Origin: Accumulibacter phosphatis
GTDB lineage: Bacteria > Pseudomonadota > Gammaproteobacteria > Burkholderiales > Rhodocyclaceae
NCBI RefSeq assembly: GCF_000024165.1
Contig: NC_013194.1
Location: 4,994,519 to 5,058,518, forward strand
Reading direction: 5' to 3'
DNA: 64,000 nucleotides
The first letter of the stretch is position 1. Each line of letters opens with the position of its first letter. The notes beneath the pieces are model-generated. The model searched no databases, had not been told where the DNA came from, and saw nothing but the letters and a program-made list of their open reading frames with translations. The position numbers and the translations under genes are program-made. Shown piece after piece: positions 23,674 to 32,859 of this stretch.

Positions 23674-24282
23674 ATGGAACATCTACTTGCGCTTTTTGTC
23701 CGCGCGGTTTTCGTTGAAAACATGGCGCTGGCCTTCTTTCTCGGCATGTGCACCTTCATAGCCATCTCGAAGAAGGTCGAGACGGCCATCGGACTCGGGA
23801 TCGCCGTGATGCTCGTCCAGACGATCACTGTTCCGGTCAACAACCTGATCTATACGCACGTACTCCGCGAAGGTGCCCTGGCCTGGGCCGGCCTGCCCGA
23901 AAGCGATCTCGCCTTCCTCGGCCTGCTGACCTACATCGGCGTCATTGCCGCATTGGTACAAATCCTGGAAATGCTGCTCGACCGCTATGTGCCGGCACTC
24001 TACAACGCACTCGGCGTTTTCCTGCCGCTGATCACCGTCAATTGCGCGATCCTCGGCGGCACGCTGTTCATGGTCGAGCGTGACTACGATTTTGCCGAGA
24101 GCGCGGTCTATGGACTCGCATCGGGGTTTTCCTGGGCGCTGGCCATCGCGCTGCTCGCCGGTATTCGCGAAAAGCTCAAGTACAGCAATCCGCCTGCCGG
24201 TCTCTCGGGTCTTGGAATTACCTTCATCACCATTGGCTTGATGTCGCTGGGCTTCATGTCCTTTGCCGGCATCAAGCTCTGA
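23674..24282 (+). CDS. nqrE: Na+-NQR subunit E
   Basis: This 202-residue membrane protein is homologous to NqrD and RnfA, with inverted topology. Iron-centre cysteines are seen in FFLGMCTFIAISKK and ITVNCAILGGTLF. Length is normal. It lies 33 bp after nqrD. Confidence 0.95.
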   Translation: MEHLLALFVRAVFVENMALAFFLGMCTFIAISKKVETAIGLGIAVMLVQTITVPVNNLIYTHVLREGALAWAGLPESDLAFLGLLTYIGVIAALVQILEMLLDRYVPALYNALGVFLPLITVNCAILGGTLFMVERDYDFAESAVYGLASGFSWALAIALLAGIREKLKYSNPPAGLSGLGITFITIGLMSLGFMSFAGIKL

Positions 24283-24294
24283 GGACTGTCCTCC

Positions 24295-25518
24295 ATGCTT
24301 GCCGAAATCATGCTGGCCATCACCGTCTTCACCGGTACCGTGCTCCTTCTGGTGGCGGTCATCCTGCTGGCACGGCAGCGACTGGTCCCCAGCGGCGACG
24401 TGCGGCTGGAAATCAATGGTCAGCGTACGTTGCTGGTCCCGGTCGGCGGCAAGCTGTTGCAGACGCTGGCCAGCCAGAATCTTTTCCTCTCGTCGGCCTG
24501 TGGTGGTGGTGGCACCTGTGCCCAGTGCAAATGCCTGATCGAGGCCGGTGGGGGCGACATGACACCGACCGAGCGCGGGCATTTCACTCGTCGGCAGGAA
24601 CGCGAGGGCTGGCGTCTCTCGTGCCAGTTGCCCGTTCGCCAGGATATGAGAATCCGCGTTCCGGAGTCGGTCTTCGGTGTTCAGCGATGGGACTGTCGGG
24701 TGGTCGCCAACGACAACGTAGCCACCTTCATCAAGGAACTGACCCTGGCCATGCCCGACGGCGAGGCAGTGAGCTTTCGCGCCGGCAGCTACATGCAGCT
24801 GGAATGCCCTGCGCACGAACAACGTTACGCCGACATCGATGTCGCCCCGGAATACCGCGAGGACTGGGATCGCCTGAATCTCTGGCGCTACGTTTCTCGC
24901 GTAGGCGAATCGACGATCCGCGCCTATTCGATGGCCAGCTACCCGGATGAGAAGGGGCTCATCAAATTCAACATCCGTATCGCGACGCCACCGCCCGGCA
25001 GCGACGACATTCCGCCGGGCAAGATGTCTTCCTGGGTGTTCGGCCGCAAACCGGGCGACATGGTGACGCTCTACGGCCCCTTCGGCGAATTCCACGCCCG
25101 CGAGACCGACGCCGAGATGATCTACATCGGCGGTGGTGCCGGCATGGCGCCGTTACGGTCGCACATCTTCGACCTGTTGAAGCGCCGAGCGAGCAAGCGC
25201 CGAATCGGGTTCTGGTATGGCGCACGGTCGCTGCGCGAAGCATTCTACGTCGAGGAATTCGAGCAATTGAGCCGCGACAATAGCAATTTCACTTGGCACC
25301 TGGCGCTATCCGATCCGCTGCCGACTGACCATTGGCGGGGCCGCACTGGCTTCATCCATCAGGTGTTGCTCGACGACTACCTGAACGACCATCCTGCGCC
25401 GGAGGACTGCGAGTACTACCTTTGTGGTCCACCGATGATGAACAGTGCGGTGATAAAGATGCTGACCGATCTCGGCGTCGCACGCGAAAGCATCCTGCTC
25501 GACGATTTCGGTGGCTGA
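24295..25518 (+). CDS. nqrF: Na+-NQR subunit F, NADH oxidising
   Basis: The 407-residue protein has an N-terminal membrane helix (about 5-27), a [2Fe-2S] domain with C69, C75, C78 and C110, an FAD domain (RAYSMASYP) and an NADH domain (GGGAGMAPLRSH, then YYLCGPPMM). It takes electrons from NADH into the complex. It follows nqrE by 12 bp. Confidence 0.96.
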   Translation: MLAEIMLAITVFTGTVLLLVAVILLARQRLVPSGDVRLEINGQRTLLVPVGGKLLQTLASQNLFLSSACGGGGTCAQCKCLIEAGGGDMTPTERGHFTRRQEREGWRLSCQLPVRQDMRIRVPESVFGVQRWDCRVVANDNVATFIKELTLAMPDGEAVSFRAGSYMQLECPAHEQRYADIDVAPEYREDWDRLNLWRYVSRVGESTIRAYSMASYPDEKGLIKFNIRIATPPPGSDDIPPGKMSSWVFGRKPGDMVTLYGPFGEFHARETDAEMIYIGGGAGMAPLRSHIFDLLKRRASKRRIGFWYGARSLREAFYVEEFEQLSRDNSNFTWHLALSDPLPTDHWRGRTGFIHQVLLDDYLNDHPAPEDCEYYLCGPPMMNSAVIKMLTDLGVARESILLDDFGG

Positions 25519-25539
25519 ACAGCGCCACAAAGGAGCGAC

Positions 25540-25779
25540 ATGACGCTTCTGAATACCTTCTGGCCGATCATGGCCGCGACGCTGGCCGTCATTGTGCTGG
25601 CCGGACTCGGGCTGTCACTCGGTATGCTCTTCGGCCGTCCGCCACCGCGTGGAAGTTGCGGTGGTCTGGCGAGTGGCGCCTGTGCCTGTGCGACCGGTGA
25701 AAGACCTGTGCGATGTCAGCCCGCAGGCACTGAATCGGCACCATCAGCGGACGTCCGTTACCCGTCGGGAAGCACTTGA
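25540..25779 (+). CDS. nqrM: Na+-NQR maturation protein NqrM
   Basis: The 79-residue protein has one membrane helix and a cysteine cluster (C40, C48, C50, C59), the pattern of NqrM (DUF539), which delivers iron to the NqrD/E centre. The C-terminal 15 residues are poorly conserved. Its presence makes the operon complete and probably functional. Confidence 0.88.
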   Translation: MTLLNTFWPIMAATLAVIVLAGLGLSLGMLFGRPPPRGSCGGLASGACACATGERPVRCQPAGTESAPSADVRYPSGST

Positions 25780-25789
25780 CCCCGTTCTC

Positions 25790-25846
25790 TCACTTCTCGA
25801 TGCTGAGGCGCTTGCCGAAACGCCGCTCCTTGGCGTTCGACTTGAC
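25790..25846 (-). pseudogene. Short remnant like a SIR2-gene end
   Basis: On the minus strand the last codons read SNAKERRFGKRLSIEK and stop, matching KERRFCKRLGIEI of the SIR2-like gene at 31219. About 45 bp are similar. It is a third copy of this gene tail, at the junction between nqrM and the sensor kinase. Confidence 0.5.
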
Positions 25847-25901
25847 GTAGTCGCAGGAACTCCGCGCAGGGTTCGAGCCCGCACGCGGCGCCGAGGGAAG
25901 G

Positions 25902-28900
25902 CTACTTCGCTGGCGCCACCGCGCCCCAGGCGGCTGCTGTGGGCTGCGCATCGGGAGCTTGCAGCGGCAGCTCGAGTGCGAAGGTGCTTCCCTTGCCGGG
26001 AACGCTCTGCGCCTCGATGCGCCCGCCAAGCACCCGGGTGACGATGCTGTAGACGATGTGCAGACCGAGGCCGCTGCCGCCCTGGCCCAGGCGGGTCGTG
26101 TAGAACGGATCGAAGATGCGTGGCAGGAGCTCGGCCGGGATCCCGCAGCCGTTGTCGCGGAAACTCAGGGTAAGGCGCCCGTTTCCTGGCTCGCTCACCA
26201 CGATCTCGAGCACGCCGGCTTCGGCATGTTCGAAGCCATGCACGAGTGCATTGTTCGCCAGGTTGGTGATGACCTGGCCCAAGGGGCCGGGGAAGCTGTC
26301 CATGGCGATACCCGCCGGAATATTGAGCCGGATGCGATGCGGAGTCTTCTTGTACAGCGGCTGCAGCGTAGCCACGATTTCGTCGACCGTCGCCGCCAGG
26401 TCGAACTGCCGGCGGTGTGCACTGGTCTGGTCGACGGCGACCTGCTTGAAGTGGGTGAGCAGGTCGTTCGCCTGCAGCAGGCTGCGCGCCAGTAGCTGGG
26501 TGGCCTGCGTCGTCACGGCAACGTAGTCCCTCAGCGCCGCGCGCGACAGGCTTTTCCCCTCCGCCAGCGCCGAGAATTCGCGCGTTTTGTCGGTCAGTGT
26601 GGTAGCCACCATCAGGCTGTTGCCGAGCGGCGTGCCCAGCTCGTGCGCCACGCCGGCCACCAAAGAACCCAACGAGGCGAGCTTCTCGCTGCGGATCAGT
26701 TCTTCCTGGGCGCGACGCAAGGTTTGCAGGGTCTCCCGCAACTGCACGTTGGAGGCGGCGAGTTCCTCGGTACGAAGCCTGACGCGCTCGTCGAGTTCCT
26801 CGTTCGCCTGTCGAAGCGCCTCTTCGGCAAGCTTGCGGACGGTGAAATCGAGGGTCGCCCCGACCGTGCGCAACGGTCGACGCGATTCGCCCTCGCCATC
26901 GAAAGTCGTTTGCCCCATCGCGAACACCCAGCGGACGACCCCGGCGCGGGGCGCGATGCGATATTCCGTCTCGTACTGTCCATCACCGCTCGGGTCATGC
27001 GTGCGGTGGATCGCGGCCAGGACCTGCGCGCGGTCGTCCGGATGGATGATCTCGATGAACGCATCGACGGTCTTCGGCTCATCGGCACCCCAGCCGAACA
27101 TTTCGCGCAGCTCCGGCGACCAGTAGGTCGTGTCCGCGCGGTGATCGCGATCGAAGATGCCAATTCCGGAAACACGGATCGCCTGGCGCAGCCGTTCCTC
27201 GCTCTGGCGCACCGCTTCTTCCGCGCGCCGGCGCTCGGAAACGTCGCGCACGAAAGCGAAGCCGTAGACGCGCCCGGCGAAGGTGATCGACCTTGCCGAT
27301 ACGTCGACCGGAAAAGTGCTGCCGTCCTTGCGCCGGTGATGCGTTTCACTGTGCAGCGCCCCGGTTGATGGCGTCCCGGTGATTTGGGCTCCGGCTGCCG
27401 ACTCCTGCCAGTTCGCTTCGGTGACCTCCGGCGCGACGTCCCACAGGTGCAGCCGCAACAGCTCTTCGCGAGTGTAGCCGAGCGAGCGGCACGCCTGTTC
27501 GTTGGCATGGACGAAGCCGCCGTCCCGGTCCATCCAGAAGATCGCGTCCGACGCGTGTTCCACCGAGAGCATCGTCAGCTCCAGCATCTCCTCCGACTGC
27601 TTGCGGGCGGTGATGTCGGCGTGCGTACCCAGCAGCCTCTGCGGCCGCCCCTGCTCGTCGCGGGCCACCACCTTGCCGACCGACTGGATCCAAACCCATT
27701 CGCCCGACTTGTTCTGCAGCCTGTATTCCAGCCGGTACTCGGTACGCGTGCCGTCGACGCACTCGCGCAAGGTCTGCCCGGCGTGCTCCCGGTCGTCTGG
27801 GTGCACGTGCTCGAGCCAGGTCACCGCGGTGAGCTTGAGCTCGTCGGGGGTGTAGCCCAGCATGCCGGCATACTCGGCGCTGACCACGGCCTCGCCGGTG
27901 CCGAGATCCACGTCGTAGAAGCCGAGGTTCCCCGCAACCAGGGCGAGGCGCAGCCGCTCCTCGTTGCTCCGCAGGGACGTTTCGGCGTCCCGGCGCTTGC
28001 GGTTCTCGCGCACGGCCTCGGTGAGACTCGCGCAGTTGTTCAGGAAGGGTTCGAGCAGCGCAACGATGTCCTCGCCGTAGCCGCCCTTGCGATTGGCGAC
28101 GCCGACCATTCCGACCAGATCGTCGCCGCGAAAGAAGGGCAGTCCCATGAACGCGTTCAGCGGAGGATGCCCCGGCGGAACGCCGTGTCCACGCGAATCC
28201 CTGGACGGATCGTTGGCAATCACCGGCTGTGCCGTGGTCATCACGGCGCCGAAGAGGGTGGTCAGGTTGCGGAACTCCATCCCCTGCGGCGCGTGAGCCG
28301 CAAAGAACGCTCGTGTTTCATCGTTCCAGGCGATGTTGGTGATTGCCTGCGTACGCAGGTAGGGCATGCCGTCCTGGTCGCGGAGCACTTCGCCAATGAA
28401 GCCGTATTCGCTGTCGGTCATTTCCAGCAGCGCGGTCAGCATGTGCTCGAAGACGTCGTGGGTATCTGCACCGGCGATGTACAGGGCCTGCGTGCGGCTG
28501 ATCGCGTTGAGCAGTGCGTTGGAGCCGCGCAACGACATTTCGGCGCGCTTGCGAAGCCGGATGTTGTTGACCAGCACGAGCACGGCGAGGCTCAGGGTGA
28601 GCACCACGGCCACCGTCGCCCAGACGGTGCTTCGATGCTGGTCGTAGAGCGTGGGTGGCTTGCCGACCACGAGGCTTCCTGCGGGAAGATCAGACTCGTT
28701 GATGCCGTGGCGCTGCATTCGGCCGTAGTTGTAGATATGGGTGACCGGCGCCTCCTGAACCGGAATGCGCCGTGCGTCCTCGCCGTTGAGGATGCGCACT
28801 GCCATCTGCGCGGCGGACCGACCGACCTCGGTGCCATCCTCGACCTTGCCGCCGAGGGTCAGGCCGCTCTGGACGCGATGGCTCGTGATGTCGAACAGCG

Positions 28901-29762
28901 GTGCCGGCGATGCGGCGCCGACCCGCTCGATGACTTCCGCCGGGCTGTACCACTTGCCCGCGGCGTCATGAGCCGAGGCCAGCACGAAGACGATGTCTTC
29001 CGGCGACAGTGCGGCGGCGCTGGCGATGATCTCTTCGAGTTTGAGGTCGTGGTTGATCCGGACCGGAATGTTCGTCTTCAGGGTGCTGAGGGCGTCACGG
29101 GCATGGTCGAAACCCGAGCCGGAATCGGCACGGTTTGCATACACCATCACTTGAGCGGCCCTGGGGCGCAAGCGCTGCGCTGCCTGCACGGTCGAGGGAA
29201 TGTCGACCCGCTCCATCACGCCGGTGATCGGGATCCCGGGAGCGATCGTGTTCGCGTCGAAGGCGGCTGCGTCGCTGAAGACGACCGGCGTGCCGGCGAA
29301 CAGCGATGCGTGATGGCTGACGGCAAAGGACAGGGCCGCGTCGTCCGTGGTGATCACCAGGTCAAAACGCTGTGACCGGTAGCGGCGCCCGAGGTAGTCG
29401 GCGAAGCCACGGTCGTCGTAGGGCGCGGGCAGTCGCAGGACGTCCAGGTGCTCCAGGAAGATCTCGGGATGCAGGCGACTCTCCTTGAGCACCGCCGTGA
29501 TTCCATCGACCTGGGCGTTGGTCCACGCGAACCCCCAGTGGTAGGAACTCAGCACCAGAACGGCCTTGCCATCGGAGGCCGCACTGGCGTCGTCGGTCCC
29601 GGCCATGAAAGTCGCCAGAAGTGCCGCCAGGCCGAGGAGGCGGATGCGATTCAGCGCGCGGCTACCGGTCTCCCGTAACCGGGCGAGCCGTCGTGCGGCG
29701 CTCGGGCCGCTTCCCGCGGCGGCGTCCCCGTCAGATGTCGTGTATTCGATGGCCTTCTTCAT
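25902..29762 (-). CDS. Large hybrid sensor histidine kinase (periplasmic binding domain, GAF, PAS x3)
   Basis: This 1286-residue kinase has a signal anchor, a periplasmic ABC-type substrate-binding-like domain (about 55-345), a second membrane helix (about 375-395), a GAF domain (about 430-575), three PAS domains (about 600-960), a coiled coil, HisKA with H1040 (VAHELGTPLGN) and a HATPase domain (DNGCGIPAELLPRIFDPF). The binding domain suggests it senses a small molecule. The start is ATG 29762. A receiver gene lies 156 bp upstream on the same strand. Confidence 0.88.
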   Translation of the reverse strand: MKKAIEYTTSDGDAAAGSGPSAARRLARLRETGSRALNRIRLLGLAALLATFMAGTDDASAASDGKAVLVLSSYHWGFAWTNAQVDGITAVLKESRLHPEIFLEHLDVLRLPAPYDDRGFADYLGRRYRSQRFDLVITTDDAALSFAVSHHASLFAGTPVVFSDAAAFDANTIAPGIPITGVMERVDIPSTVQAAQRLRPRAAQVMVYANRADSGSGFDHARDALSTLKTNIPVRINHDLKLEEIIASAAALSPEDIVFVLASAHDAAGKWYSPAEVIERVGAASPAPLFDITSHRVQSGLTLGGKVEDGTEVGRSAAQMAVRILNGEDARRIPVQEAPVTHIYNYGRMQRHGINESDLPAGSLVVGKPPTLYDQHRSTVWATVAVVLTLSLAVLVLVNNIRLRKRAEMSLRGSNALLNAISRTQALYIAGADTHDVFEHMLTALLEMTDSEYGFIGEVLRDQDGMPYLRTQAITNIAWNDETRAFFAAHAPQGMEFRNLTTLFGAVMTTAQPVIANDPSRDSRGHGVPPGHPPLNAFMGLPFFRGDDLVGMVGVANRKGGYGEDIVALLEPFLNNCASLTEAVRENRKRRDAETSLRSNEERLRLALVAGNLGFYDVDLGTGEAVVSAEYAGMLGYTPDELKLTAVTWLEHVHPDDREHAGQTLRECVDGTRTEYRLEYRLQNKSGEWVWIQSVGKVVARDEQGRPQRLLGTHADITARKQSEEMLELTMLSVEHASDAIFWMDRDGGFVHANEQACRSLGYTREELLRLHLWDVAPEVTEANWQESAAGAQITGTPSTGALHSETHHRRKDGSTFPVDVSARSITFAGRVYGFAFVRDVSERRRAEEAVRQSEERLRQAIRVSGIGIFDRDHRADTTYWSPELREMFGWGADEPKTVDAFIEIIHPDDRAQVLAAIHRTHDPSGDGQYETEYRIAPRAGVVRWVFAMGQTTFDGEGESRRPLRTVGATLDFTVRKLAEEALRQANEELDERVRLRTEELAASNVQLRETLQTLRRAQEELIRSEKLASLGSLVAGVAHELGTPLGNSLMVATTLTDKTREFSALAEGKSLSRAALRDYVAVTTQATQLLARSLLQANDLLTHFKQVAVDQTSAHRRQFDLAATVDEIVATLQPLYKKTPHRIRLNIPAGIAMDSFPGPLGQVITNLANNALVHGFEHAEAGVLEIVVSEPGNGRLTLSFRDNGCGIPAELLPRIFDPFYTTRLGQGGSGLGLHIVYSIVTRVLGGRIEAQSVPGKGSTFALELPLQAPDAQPTAAAWGAVAPAK

Positions 29763-29918
29763 GACGCCCAACGCGCCTCCAGTCGTCCCGCGCGATGCTT
29801 CGCCGACACGGCCTACGACCGCAATACGGCAGATCCGGGTTCATGCACCGGTCGCCGGAACTTTCCGAAAGCGCGGCCGGCCGGTGCCATTTTGTCGACT
29901 CCCGCCGCGTTGACGTCG

Positions 29919-30494
29919 TCAGTGCGCCGGTCGAGGGGAAAGCAACTCGGTGAGGGTGTCGATCAGCAACGACCGCAGCACGCCGGACTTCGTCAGATAG
30001 CCATCGACTTCGGGGATGTTGCGCACCGCCTGTTCGCTGAAGAGCCCCGGATGGCCGGTGCGGATGACGATCTTTACCTGCTGCAGCCCGAGTTCGTGCC
30101 GGATCGCGCGCGCCAGCACCAAGCCCGCATCGGCCGTTTCCATCACGACATCGAGCAGGATCAGGTCGATATCCGGGCATGCCGCGAGCACCTCGCGTGC
30201 CTGGCGTGCCGAGTAGGCGTGGATCAGTGCGAGAGGACGCCCGTGGATGCGCTCGCCTCCGAGTGCGAGCAAGGTTACCTCGTGAACGCTGGGGTCGTCG
30301 TCGACGATGAGGATGAACCAGCGCTCGGCGGTGAGTTCCGGGGATTGTTTCTCCTCCTCGGATTCATCGGCGAACTCGATCTCGTCGCTTTGGCCGGAGA
30401 GGAGGGATTTCGATACCCCATCGGCAGCGCGCCGTTCGGCCCGCGCGCGCGGTGTCAGCGCATGGGGAAGGGAGGCGTAATGGACGTGCTTCAT
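29919..30494 (-). CDS. Receiver-domain response regulator without output domain
   Basis: This 191-residue protein has a 55-residue charged leader and a receiver domain: VDDDPSV at the acidic pocket, D115 as phosphate acceptor (LILLDVVMET), then IRTGHPG and YLTKSGV. Larger relatives continue with DUF3369 and HD or GGDEF domains, absent here. It is probably the partner of the kinase next to it and may signal through protein contact, or be a truncated regulator. Bases 30495-30791 have no recognisable gene. Confidence 0.8.
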   Translation of the reverse strand: MKHVHYASLPHALTPRARAERRAADGVSKSLLSGQSDEIEFADESEEEKQSPELTAERWFILIVDDDPSVHEVTLLALGGERIHGRPLALIHAYSARQAREVLAACPDIDLILLDVVMETADAGLVLARAIRHELGLQQVKIVIRTGHPGLFSEQAVRNIPEVDGYLTKSGVLRSLLIDTLTELLSPRPAH

Positions 30495-30791
30495 GGAGGT
30501 TCTTCCTTGGGGCTCGGCGGCGCCCTTTGACCATGCAGATAATAGTACCAACATCGGCACCTGGGCAATGACCGTGGCGTCGACGGGTTGTCGCGTACCG
30601 GCGAATCGCCGGGGAATGCCCGATTGGCGGAGAGCACGTCGCAGGCTGCTGCCGGTTCCGCGGGTGATCCGCGCGCGAACCGGCGAGTGCGCGCGCCTGG
30701 GCCTGGGCGATGGGCGCAGTGGCGACGAAGGGTAGAAGTCGAGCCTTTTCCCGACACTTGCGACTCTGGCGGGCTCCGACAGGACTTTCCC

Positions 30792-31190
30792 ATGCGGCAA
30801 CAACTCCCCGACTTCCCCGGCATCTCCGGCCCCGTCGTCATCATCGTCATGGACGGCTACGACCTGCCGAAGCCCGACCGCGGCAGCGCGATCGATATCA
30901 CGCGCGCCTTCGAGGAGGCCGCTTTCGACAGGTTCGACCGCGTCCGTGCACCGAAGGCTAGCCTTCTCCTGATGCGCCCTGAGCTTGGTCTCCGGCGCCA
31001 GCTCGGGCAACTGGTCGATGTCGTCAATCGCGGTGGCGACGCCGATACCACCGGCGCCATCGCCAACATGCTCGCCGGTGCGCTGTACGGACCGCAGGCC
31101 ATTCCGAAACGCTGGCTGAAGGCCCTCGACCCCGGCGTCGCCAGCTGCTGTGGTCCGCAGGCGCGCGCCCTGCTGCCGCTCACCGCTTGA
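30792..31190 (+). pseudogene. Chimeric frame: unknown N-terminus fused to the draG tail
   Basis: From ATG 30792 (MRQQLPDFPGIS) an unrecognised sequence runs about 73 codons. At 31011 it joins in frame to the last 59 codons of draG (LVDVVNRGGDADTTGAIANM). The metal-binding front of DraG is missing, so hydrolase activity is not expected. The fusion marks a recombination junction. Confidence 0.6.
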
Positions 31191-31345
31191 CAGGGCGCTT
31201 GCCGGATCGGCGGGCAACTCAGCCCGGTACGGCTTCGGCCAGCAGCGCCAGCACCTCGGCCTCGACGATCTCGATGCCGAGGCGCTTGCAGAAACGCCGC
31301 TCCTTGTCGTTCGGCTCGGCGATCAACGCCCAGCCGGCCGGTTCG
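31011..31345 (+). repeat. Direct repeat A, copy 2 (draG 3' end plus SIR2-gene 3' end)
   Basis: Partner of 18191-18513. Here the SIR2-like gene is whole and draG is only a tail, the mirror image of copy 1. The 12.5 kb between the copies holds nqr and the two-component genes. Confidence 0.88.
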
Positions 31346-32076
31346 AGCGCGGCATCATGGATCAGGTCGGCGAGGACCATGCGCTCGGTATCGCGATTCA
31401 GGCGCATGCCAAGCAGGAGATAGCGCTTGCCGCGGCGACGCGCCTTGACGAATGACGGCACGGCGAAGCCACCCATCAACTCGGTGATGAAATCGACATA
31501 GTCGGCGTCCGAGGCGATGTAGCTCGGCTCCGGCAGCGGCGCACCCATCGGCTTGAAGAGCACCGGCAGGGCCGTGTCGGCCTCCGCTGGCGCAATTGCG
31601 CGGTAGCTGCTGCCGTCCGAGACGTACAGCTTGAAGCGATAGTCGGTGCCGCCGAGGCGTGCGCAGCCGAGGACCAGCAGGTGTGGCGTCCCGGCATAGG
31701 AGTCGAGCAACTGCGTATCGCGGTTGATGTCGATCACGTAGGGCGGCCGGAGCATCGCCAGCCACGCGTGCACCGCCGCACGCGTCCAGCGCGTCGCCCC
31801 GTAAGTGCTGTCGAGGAAGCGCGTTACGGCACTCCTGCCGCGCTTGAGTTCGACGTTCATCGCCGCCCGAGGAAACTCGTACATCAGCTTCGGCGCCATC
31901 GGCTGCCCGCCGTTCATCGCCAGGATCAGTTGCTCGCTGGTCGCGGGAATCGCCCGACCGTCGGACAGCGAGGTCACATCGGCCAGCACGCCTGGCCCGA
32001 GGTAGGGAACGATGCTGCCGTCGGCGAGGCCGGACTGCCAGTCATCAAGAAGGTCGGTGGGGGGGATTGTCGGCAT
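31219..32076 (-). CDS. SIR2-like NAD-binding-fold protein
   Basis: The 285-residue protein resembles the SIR2_2 group: IVPYLGPGVL (residues 22-31) is the nucleotide loop, LLVLGC follows the second strand, LFKPMGAPLPEPSYIASDADYVDF matches the HG...L-T-DY segment, and RYLLLGMRLNRDTER the late strand. The HG histidine of true sirtuins is not present, so deacylase activity is doubtful; NAD binding or cleavage is possible. It originally faced draG tail to tail. Start ATG 32076 with CGGAG upstream. Confidence 0.7.
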   Translation of the reverse strand: MPTIPPTDLLDDWQSGLADGSIVPYLGPGVLADVTSLSDGRAIPATSEQLILAMNGGQPMAPKLMYEFPRAAMNVELKRGRSAVTRFLDSTYGATRWTRAAVHAWLAMLRPPYVIDINRDTQLLDSYAGTPHLLVLGCARLGGTDYRFKLYVSDGSSYRAIAPAEADTALPVLFKPMGAPLPEPSYIASDADYVDFITELMGGFAVPSFVKARRRGKRYLLLGMRLNRDTERMVLADLIHDAALEPAGWALIAEPNDKERRFCKRLGIEIVEAEVLALLAEAVPG

Positions 32077-32859
32077 TGTGCGTACTCCGCGTGGGTGGAC
32101 CCTGTCCACGCAAGAAGCGCGCCGGCCTCGCCAGCCAGTCGCCAAGGCCTGGCCGGCTCCCTGCGGCAATCGGGATGTCAGTTTCGCGACAAGGTCATCG
32201 TCAGTTCTGATCCGCGCCATTGCTGAGGGCGCCGACTGACCAGCCTACCGCAAGTGCGTGCCCCGGCAGGCTCGCCGGCATCGACCCGCTCGGCGGAATG
32301 GCATGAGCATTTCGGTCGGCGACGTTCCACTGATGGCCGGTGTTCCGACTCTTCCGGCAAGCGGTGCGGGTCGTGGCCGCGCACGATCCCGTCCGCTTCG
32401 TTGCGCTCCTGTGGCGTAGTAGTGGACAGGCCTTTGCCGTTGACCTACAGCAAAGCAAAGACATCGAGCTCATCGAGGCGGCTCGGTAGCCACCCAGAGG
32501 TAGCGACGCCGGGACAGAATGTCGGGAACCCAAATTGGACTCACCTCCAAGAGCTCGGCCACGTCTTTCCTCTTGCCTCCAAGGAGGCTGCGCGACAATG
32601 CTTGCTTCCTTTTGCATCTTCTCGCTTGGTCGCGGGAAAAAGGAAGAACCTGACCCCGTTTTCCGTTTTCGTGTCGCTGAGCCGCCCAGTTCGGCGCCTG
32701 CAAGCCGCCATGCCCGGCGCGCAGGTTTGAGTTCAGCGGTACCCGTAAGGCATCTGCTGGAACGGAGGGTCACCCCGCACGCGCTGACCAAGGGACGCCC
32801 GTGAATTGACGTGGGGCCAGAAGGGCACCACAATGGTTGCACTTCGGTTGGAGATGAGC
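32077..32859. other. No gene recognised
   Basis: Frames on both strands lack convincing starts or family features. It contains a CCTGACCCCGTTTTCCGTTTTCG string (at about 32648-32670) of the kind found in REP-like palindromes. It separates the SIR2-like gene from a toxin-antitoxin pair. Confidence 0.4.

Noticed and set aside
19570..25518. An Rnf complex (expected beside nif)
   Set aside because: The first gene lacks the 4Fe-4S motifs of RnfC, the sixth has the NqrF layout, and nqrM follows. It is Na+-NQR.
27384..29375. A 663-codon plus-strand frame opposite the sensor kinase
   Set aside because: The minus strand carries complete PAS, GAF, HisKA and HATPase motifs; the plus frame is compositional.
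30984..31190. A second functional draG
   Set aside because: Only the last 59 codons are present; the N-terminal metal-binding motifs are missing.
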